Shown piece by piece: positions 1 through 5,400 of a stretch of DNA of 8,325 nucleotides. The notes beneath the pieces were generated by a model, which searched no databases, was not told the origin of the DNA, and worked only from the letters and a program-made list of their open reading frames with translations. The translations under genes and the position numbers were made by a program. The stretch is from Bacteroidota bacterium (GTDB lineage Bacteria; Bacteroidota; Bacteroidia; Chitinophagales; LD1): the NCBI GenBank assembly GCA_018267435.1, contig JAFDYM010000352.1:1-8325 (forward strand), written 5' to 3'. Position 1 is the stretch's first letter, and each line of letters begins with the position of its first letter.

Positions 1-1605
1 AGGGTGTTTTCATTCGGGCTCATCCTTTCCATCGCGTTCATGCTGATTATTTCGTTGGTTGTATCTACGGTACTTACTGCGGCAAGCGATTACCTGCAGG
101 CAGATTCATCCAAGTTTCTTGCGTTGCTATTTGAAGGTATCAATTTCATGGTATCCATAGCGGCAATATCGCTCTTGTTTGCTCTCATGTTCAAATACCT
201 ACCCGATGCGCATGTCAAGTGGAAGCACGTTTGGGTAGGCGGGCTTGTTACGGGCTTGTTGTTCACGCTGGGCAAGACTTTGTTGGCATTCTATTTCGGC
301 AAGGCAGACCCGGGCTCGGGCTATGGCGCGGCGGGTTCAATCATACTCATCCTGTTATGGGTCAACTATTCTTCCATGATACTTTTCCTCGGGGCCGAGT
401 TTACGCATACCTATGCGGATATGCGCGAAGGAAAGCCTTTGGAAGCGAAAAAGGATGATGCTAAGGAAAAGCAAGCGACTGGCGAAGTGGGCGTTATTGA
501 GGAGGAGCAAAAAGATAAGGAGCCAAGTTACGGCGTATTGAGGGCAGTACCTTTTGTGTTACCTATATTGGCCGTATTCAATTATATCCTGCCCTTCCTG
601 CTTCCATTGGTAGCAAAAAGGGTGGCGGCGCGATACGGAGTAGCGATTACTTTAAGGCGGGTAGCCATAGGACTGTTCAAGCCCACTATTGCTACCAAGG
701 ATTTAACCGTACGATATGGTAATTCGGTTGACGGTTCACATATGGTATTCGCAAGCGTACCATCCATTTCCCTTGACTACGCCCGTAGCGCATTTTTCCG
801 CAAGCAGCTACAGGTAGAAGCTATAAAAATTACGAAACCTGAATTGGAGGTTGTGATGGGCAAAACCAAAGAGAAAGCAGGAAAAGAAGAGACGAAACCA
901 CAGCTAAGTTCCACAACGCCATCTATCTTGCCCATTATCGTGAAAAGGTTATCGCTTGAATCGGGGCTAGTAGGTTACAAGAATCCCGAGACGAAACCGT
1001 CAACGCAGATAAATATAGAGGCTATAGATATTTTTGCTCAGGCCAAAGAAGAAGGATTTATTGAGAATGTAGACTATGCAATCGAATTGGACGGCAAGCT
1101 GCTTGATGGCAAAGTTAAGGCAGTCGTTAACCTGAGGGCAGGATTTAAAAAACCTACGTTCGATATGAAACTTGAGCTGGCAAGTCTGAACCTTAAAATG
1201 CTCAATGATTTCTTTATGGCCTACGCGGGTATAGATATACATAAAGGCAGGCTCGATGTTTTCTCGGAAGCATCTGTCGTACAAAACAACATCAACGGGC
1301 ATATCAAGCCGCTGATAAGCGATTTGGAAATGCTCGGCCCTGAAGACAAAAACAAGGATGCCCTGTCGAAGATAAAAGAAGCGGCTATAGGCTTTGTTAA
1401 GGAAAGCCTCGAAAATCAAACGCAAGACCAGGTGGCAACCGATATCCCGATTAGCGGCAAACTGGACAACCCTGATATCGGTATTCTACGTGCATTAGGC
1501 GCAGTAACATTTAATATATTCATCAGGGCATTAAGACCGAATTTCAATACGCTGTTTGAAGAAAGGTTTGAGAAATTGATGGTTAATAAAAGTAACAGAG
1601 AATAA
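1..1605 (+). CDS. YihY/BrkB-family membrane protein fused to an AsmA/DUF748-like periplasmic region (5' partial)
   Basis: The frame is open through the left edge, so the true start lies upstream. The GTG at 4 is only the first possible start inside the window. Residues are numbered from that codon. Residues 1-135 are the C-terminal half of a YihY/BrkB (formerly 'ribonuclease BN') polytopic inner-membrane protein. Hydrophobic segments lie near 4-24, 40-63, 76-97 and 108-133, with the family signature G106-Y-G-A-A-G-S followed by LLW119, NYSS and LGAEF133. A Lys/Glu-rich linker (about 140-175) follows, then a further hydrophobic segment (about 182-204). The rest, about 330 residues, resembles DUF748/AsmA-like proteins: short amphipathic beta-strand stretches, a HIKPLISDLEML block at 433 and ATDIPISG at 478-485 near the end. 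From topology I infer that the linker is cytoplasmic and that the extra segment carries the AsmA-like part into the periplasm. AsmA-like proteins are linked to lipid transport between membranes; the biochemical role of YihY is unsettled. Ordinary YihY proteins are about 300 residues and lack this tail. YihY identity is secure; the DUF748 assignment is likely. Confidence 0.88.
   Translation, partial: RVFSFGLILSIAFMLIISLVVSTVLTAASDYLQADSSKFLALLFEGINFMVSIAAISLLFALMFKYLPDAHVKWKHVWVGGLVTGLLFTLGKTLLAFYFGKADPGSGYGAAGSIILILLWVNYSSMILFLGAEFTHTYADMREGKPLEAKKDDAKEKQATGEVGVIEEEQKDKEPSYGVLRAVPFVLPILAVFNYILPFLLPLVAKRVAARYGVAITLRRVAIGLFKPTIATKDLTVRYGNSVDGSHMVFASVPSISLDYARSAFFRKQLQVEAIKITKPELEVVMGKTKEKAGKEETKPQLSSTTPSILPIIVKRLSLESGLVGYKNPETKPSTQINIEAIDIFAQAKEEGFIENVDYAIELDGKLLDGKVKAVVNLRAGFKKPTFDMKLELASLNLKMLNDFFMAYAGIDIHKGRLDVFSEASVVQNNINGHIKPLISDLEMLGPEDKNKDALSKIKEAAIGFVKESLENQTQDQVATDIPISGKLDNPDIGILRALGAVTFNIFIRALRPNFNTLFEERFEKLMVNKSNRE
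550..1605 (+). other. Extra membrane anchor plus AsmA/DUF748-like domain within the YihY fusion
   Basis: This part of the 5'-partial gene (residues 183-533) starts with a Pro-punctuated hydrophobic stretch ending at a KR pair (about 205), the usual single-anchor start of AsmA-like proteins. Next come segments typical of the family: a 'TIATKDLTVRYG'-like stretch near 225-235, a Lys/Glu-rich loop near 283-300, and the sequence MKLELASLNLKML near 390-402. The reading frame has no interruption, so this is a true fusion rather than two adjacent genes. Assignment is by pattern recognition, not by a profile search. Confidence 0.6.
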
Positions 1606-1627
1606 ACTTGTTGAATTAGGAAATCGG

Positions 1628-1656
1628 CGGCGGCAAGATAGAATCGGTATCCGCCG
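1628..1656. repeat. GC-rich inverted repeat after the YihY-fusion gene, possible transcript end structure
   Basis: CGGCGG (1628-1633) pairs with CCGCCG (1651-1656), and GATA (1637-1640) can pair with TATC just inside. It lies 22 bp after the stop codon. No T-run follows, so it is not a standard intrinsic terminator. It could slow or end transcription or protect the mRNA 3' end, or it could be chance. Confidence 0.3.
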
Positions 1657-1881
1657 TACTCCGGGCATTCGCTCACCCCCTTCGGATCAAGTTGTTTTCC
1701 TTCATTAATTCCAATGGGAGGACACGTAAACAGGATATATTCCACGCTGAAGCTCGAGCAATGGCTTGTTTTAATATTTGCTGCGCAGATACATTGCGTA
1801 CTGCCCGCCTACATTTGTATCCGTAGCAGCCGAAAGGAGATACATGCAATTTGTTATTTTGGAAAAATGACATAAATAAAT

Positions 1882-1910
1882 TTTGTTTTCCTGATTTAAT
1901 GCTTATATTG
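1882..1910 (+). promoter_or_regulatory. Weak candidate Bacteroidota-type promoter for the secreted-protein pair
   Basis: The Bacteroidota sigma factor prefers TTTG near -33 and TAnnTTTG near -7. TTTG occurs at 1882-1885, and TTATATTG, which differs from the -7 consensus at two fixed positions, occurs at 1903-1910 with a 17-base spacer. Initiation would fall near 1917, placing the hairpin at 1933-1953 in a leader of about 70 bases. The match is partial and AT-rich DNA offers many such sites. Confidence 0.3.
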
Positions 1911-1932
1911 TACTTGGATTTGGGCCGCTATG

Positions 1933-1953
1933 CGCTCCCCAAAAGGGAGAGCG
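1933..1953 (+). promoter_or_regulatory. Leader hairpin upstream of the small secreted protein gene
   Basis: CGCTC (1933-1937) pairs with GAGCG (1949-1953) and CCC pairs with GGG (1945-1947), with one bulged A and an A-rich loop. This gives an eight-pair stem 31 bases before the ATG at 1985. No T-run follows, so it is not an intrinsic terminator. Its place between the candidate promoter and the start codon suggests a role in mRNA stability or translation control. Confidence 0.45.
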
Positions 1954-1984
1954 AATACTATTGTATTAAACAAACACCCCTGCC

Positions 1985-2377
1985 ATGAAACCAGCACAAC
2001 TATGGAAGGCCGCACTGCTCTGCGCCTTTCTCTCCATCTCATTTTCTACATTTTCGCAAACCGCCACCCTTGGCTATTTCGAGGCCAGTGCCTTGGAGCA
2101 AGGCGATAGCAGTTCGCTTGTCAGGTTCGCAACCGGTATCCAGGACTATGCCTCGGCGGATTCGCTTGCTTTCAGCTTGGTGGACGGCAGCGGCCAAACC
2201 GTGTACACCGCTTCCAACAGCGTTACTGCATGGAAAGATGCAGTGCCCTACAGGATAGAGGGCGGCGTGCTTTACCTGACCATAGAGGCCGGGCCTTTCG
2301 CCAGCTTGGGAACCTATAAGGCGGAAGCAAAGCTCAAGGCCTCAAACGGTGACCTGCTTGTATATACCAACAGATAG
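1985..2377 (+). CDS. Small exported protein of unknown function, 130 aa
   Basis: Not recognised as a named family. Residues 1-24 form a clear Sec signal peptide: Lys2 and Lys8, a hydrophobic core about 9-20, then S-T-F-S|Q with likely cleavage before Gln25, in keeping with the Bacteroidota habit of Gln at the mature N-terminus. Cys13 lies inside the signal peptide without a lipobox, so a lipoprotein is unlikely. The mature part, about 106 residues, is cysteine-free, with alternating hydrophobic stretches (SLAFSLVDG, QTVYTA, GGVLYLTIEAG, TYKAEAKLKA) that suggest one beta-sandwich or Ig-like domain. The final strand, ending GDLLVYTNR, would complete such a fold. The ATG at 1985 is chosen because the signal peptide begins there. 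No Shine-Dalgarno precedes it, as is usual in this phylum. It ends 55 bp before the giant surface-protein gene on the same strand and shares its GC-rich codon style, so co-expression is likely. It could be a partner or accessory of that protein; this is inference from position only. Confidence 0.75.
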   Translation: MKPAQLWKAALLCAFLSISFSTFSQTATLGYFEASALEQGDSSSLVRFATGIQDYASADSLAFSLVDGSGQTVYTASNSVTAWKDAVPYRIEGGVLYLTIEAGPFASLGTYKAEAKLKASNGDLLVYTNR

Positions 2378-2432
2378 GCCGCGGCCGACTTTTCTTTTTC
2401 CATCTTTTACTTGAATCCCAAAAAGTCTTACC

Positions 2433-5400
2433 ATGACATACCCTGCCATAAAAAAAGCGGCGATAGCCGCCGTATCCATCCTTTTCGCCACCTTGCACGG
2501 CTTTGCCCAAGTAGGCAAATTAGATAACAGATATTACATCAACGACGGCGGCAACTGGTCCATAACCAAAGTGCTCGTACTCCCCGACTCGTCGGTGCTT
2601 GTGGGCGGCAATTTCAGCAACTTCAACGGGAGGCCCGCCAAGGGCCTCGCCAAGATGGGGAAGGACGGTACGCACGACTGGTCCTTCGGCATAGGCCAGG
2701 GCATATCGGGCACTGACGCAAACGTGGAGTCGATGGCACGGCAGGCAGACGGCAAAATTATCGTGGCCGGCACCTTCACGGGCTTCGGCGGCAACACGTG
2801 CAACAGGATAGTGCGCCTGAACGCGGACGGGAGCGTGGACGGCAGCTTTGTTACGGGCACGGGCTTCAATGCCCCCGTAATGGACGTATTGGTGCAGCCG
2901 GACAGCACCATACTGGTGGCGGGACAGTTTTCGGTTTACAACGGTGCGTACACCGGCAGTACTATCGCCCGGCTCATGCCAAACGGCAGCCTGGACACCT
3001 CGTTCCATCCCTATCCGAGCCACTGGATATACTCGATGGCCAGGCAGGACGACGGAAAGATCCTTGTTGGCGGTATATACCAGACTACTTCGAAGGCACT
3101 GCGCAGGCTCCATGCCGACGGCAGCCTCGATACTACCTTCAACAGCGGCGGCGCGGGGCCCGGTGCAGGCCCCACCAACCTTTCGGTGTATAAGGTGGGG
3201 ATTGTTTCAGGCGGCAGGATATGCATCACAGGGGCATTCCCCACCTATAACGGCACCCCGTCCAGCGGCATTGCCATACTAAACCCCAACGGCTCTCCTT
3301 ATTCCGGGTTTGATCCAGGTACAGGTTTCGGGCACGCGCAGGCCTGGGACTTCGTGGAGCAGGCGGACAAGAAGATAGTGGTGGTGGGCAACTTCGGGTA
3401 TTACAACGGCGTTGTTACCAACCGGATCGCCCGCATCGACTCCACCGGCGCGAGGGACACAGCCTTTGCGCTAGGCAGCGGTTTTAACGACTTGTGCCGG
3501 GGCGTGGCCCTGTTGCCCGACGGCAGCCTTTTGGCGGGCGGCAGGTTTTCGCTATACAATACATACGCACAGGCTTTCCTTGCCAAGATAAAGCCCGACG
3601 GCTCGCCCGCCATGGACCTGTTCCCAAGGCTTGGCCTTAACGGCCAGGTGTACGCCATAGCCAAACAGAGCAACGGCAAGACCATCCTCGTGGGCAACTT
3701 TACGCGCTTCAACGAAAGGCCCGTGCGGTTTATCGTCAGGCTGGAGGCGGACGGCAGCCTCGACACCGCCTTCGGGGGCGGCACAGGCGCCAACAATGCG
3801 ATCCGCGCCTTGGTGGTGCTGCCCGACGACAAGATACTGGTAGCGGGCCAGTTCAGCCAATACGACGGCAACACAAAACGCTTGGTGGCCCTGCTGGAGG
3901 CCGACGGCACGCTGGACAATTCCTACAACATGAACCTGACGGGCGGGGGCGTGGCTTACTGCATGGCACAGGTGGACGGCGGCAAGATATTGGTGGGCGG
4001 AAACTTTACTTTGGCTGCGGGCAATACGCGCCGCGGCCTGTTGCGGCTGAATGCCGACCTTACGCTCGATTCCCCGGTGCTGGCAGGCAGCACAAACTAC
4101 AGTGTCGGCTCTGTGGTCCAGCAGGCAGACGGCAGGATAATTTTTACGGGCGCTTCGGCAGGCTTGGCCAGGCTCGACACCCTGGGCAACATAGATACAT
4201 CTTTCCATATAGGTACAGGTGCGCCCAATGCCGGTACCATAACCCTGCAGGCAGACGGCAAGGTACTGGTGGGCGGCACCTTCTCCCAGTTCAACGGCAC
4301 TGCCGCAAAGGGCCTTGTGCGGCTGAACACGGACGGCACGCTGGACAGCGGTTTTGCGCTGAACACGGGGCCGGGGCAGGCAAGTATCTGGAAAATTATC
4401 CCTTACGGCACGGGCATGCTCATCGGCGGCACCTTCACGGCCTACCATGGCAGCCCCCGGTACGGCTTGGCATACCTGGACTCTACCGGCGCGCTGGGTA
4501 CGGGATTCGATGCAGAAGCGGGAGTGGGCGGGGCCTTTACGCCGACGGTCAATGCGCTTTGCCACGACAGCTATACCGGCAGGGTGTTGGCGGGCGGCCT
4601 GTTCACCGCCACTGCCACGGGCATGCCCAGGCGCAACTTCGCGGCCTTTACGGGTGAATTCGATGGCATTGCCATTGACAGCATCCGCATAGATACCCTG
4701 CTGTGCGCGGGCGGCACGGCCAAGGTGGTATTTAAAAAGGTGAAGCCTTTCAACAGCGGCAACGTGTTCACGGTGCTGCTTTCAGACAGCACGGGCAGTT
4801 TTGCGAACCCTGTTGCTATCGGCAGCAAGGAAGCCGAAGGAATGGGCTGGGATACGGTTGATGCAGTCATACCTTCGGGAATGCCGCAAGCGAACGGTTA
4901 CAAGGTAAAGGTTATTTCGACGAACGCAGCCAATACAAGCAACCCTTCCAACAAATTTATGGTGGGAAAGCCCTTGCCACCCAGCGTGCCCGGAGGGTCA
5001 CAAACAGTCTGCACTGCCGATACGGCCCATACCTTTATATTCGATAGTATACGCGTAGGCAGTGGTGGCGATAAAATTATTTGGTCGTTAACGGAGAATT
5101 TTTTGGTATCGGATACGATAGATAATTATGATAGTATTTCGGTTACTGTGTTAGGATTTGGGGCTGATACTGTATGGCTGAAGAGCTGGAACATGGCTGC
5201 CAATTTGCTTAGCAAAACATCCTTCGTTACGGCTTGCAAGGGTCGGATACCTGATACAAAAAGCTATCATACGATGGAATTGGCCCTGAAGGATTCGGCA
5301 GTTGCCGTGTCAATATATCAAAGCCAATTGGGGGTCAAGTATAAATTGAAGCTTATTGATACATATATAGATAGTACGTTGGGAACAGGGGATACGATTG

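Larger units (their letters stand above)
1606..1984. other. Intergenic leader, 379 bp, no convincing gene
   Basis: No frame here looks like a real gene. The best plus-strand candidate is a 53-codon ORF (ATG 1714, stop 1873-1875) with a hydrophobic middle, but it has no start signal and no recognisable family. Reverse-strand frames run through the region and into the end of the upstream gene without family features. The region contains a GC-rich inverted repeat near 1628-1656, a possible promoter at 1882-1910 and a hairpin at 1933-1953. It probably holds the 3' end of the upstream transcript and the control region of the secreted-protein pair downstream. Confidence 0.6.
2562..4667 (+). repeat. 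Fourteen delta-60-type beta-propeller blades in two sets of seven
   Basis: Blades begin at about residues 44, 98, 149, 199, 250, 304, 355, 406, 457, 507, 558, 601, 651 and 706 of the giant protein. Most carry a (D/N)GKILVGG strand, a F-T/S-x-F/Y-N-G turn and a RLNADGSLDTTF strand, the hallmark of the delta-60 / DUF5122 propeller repeat. Blades 4 (199) and 11 (558) both lack the F-xx-NG turn. Blades 6 and 13 share DSTGA. Blades 7 and 14 share LAGG-x-F in place of VGG and lack the NG turn. Blades 2 and 9 share VAG-x-F and GNT. Blades 1 and 8 share F-N-x-R-P. Each match is seven blades apart, so the array is best read as two seven-bladed propellers from an ancestral duplication. Confidence 0.85.

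Noticed and set aside
1416..1745. Reverse-strand frame crossing the end of the YihY-fusion gene
   Set aside because: About half of it is antisense to the conserved end of the DUF748-like region, and the rest has no recognisable family.
1714..1875. Plus-strand ORF of 53 codons with a hydrophobic middle
   Set aside because: It has no supporting start context, no recognised relatives and lies in a spacer open in several frames by chance. A hydrophobic stretch alone is not enough to call it a gene.
2376..2400. GGCCGCGGCC palindrome followed by a pyrimidine-rich tract after the small secreted gene
   Set aside because: It looks like a terminator at first sight, but a perfect ten-base palindrome leaves no room for a loop and the following tract is interrupted by C. 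It does not justify splitting the two genes into separate transcripts.
2520..3113. Reverse-strand frame of 197 codons
   Set aside because: Same reason: an antisense shadow of the GC-rich blades, with no domain, signal peptide or start signal.
3552..4565. Long reverse-strand frame of 337 codons opposite the delta-60 blades
   Set aside because: It lies entirely opposite a strongly supported repeat-containing frame. Its protein is rich in Arg, Ala and His without family motifs. Long open frames opposite GC-rich, Gly/Asp/Ala-rich coding DNA are expected because stop codons are rare there.
4959..4961. ATG near the composition break as a possible start of a separate downstream gene
   Set aside because: The frame continues from upstream without a stop, and this ATG is within the first Ig-like module. 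No signal peptide follows.
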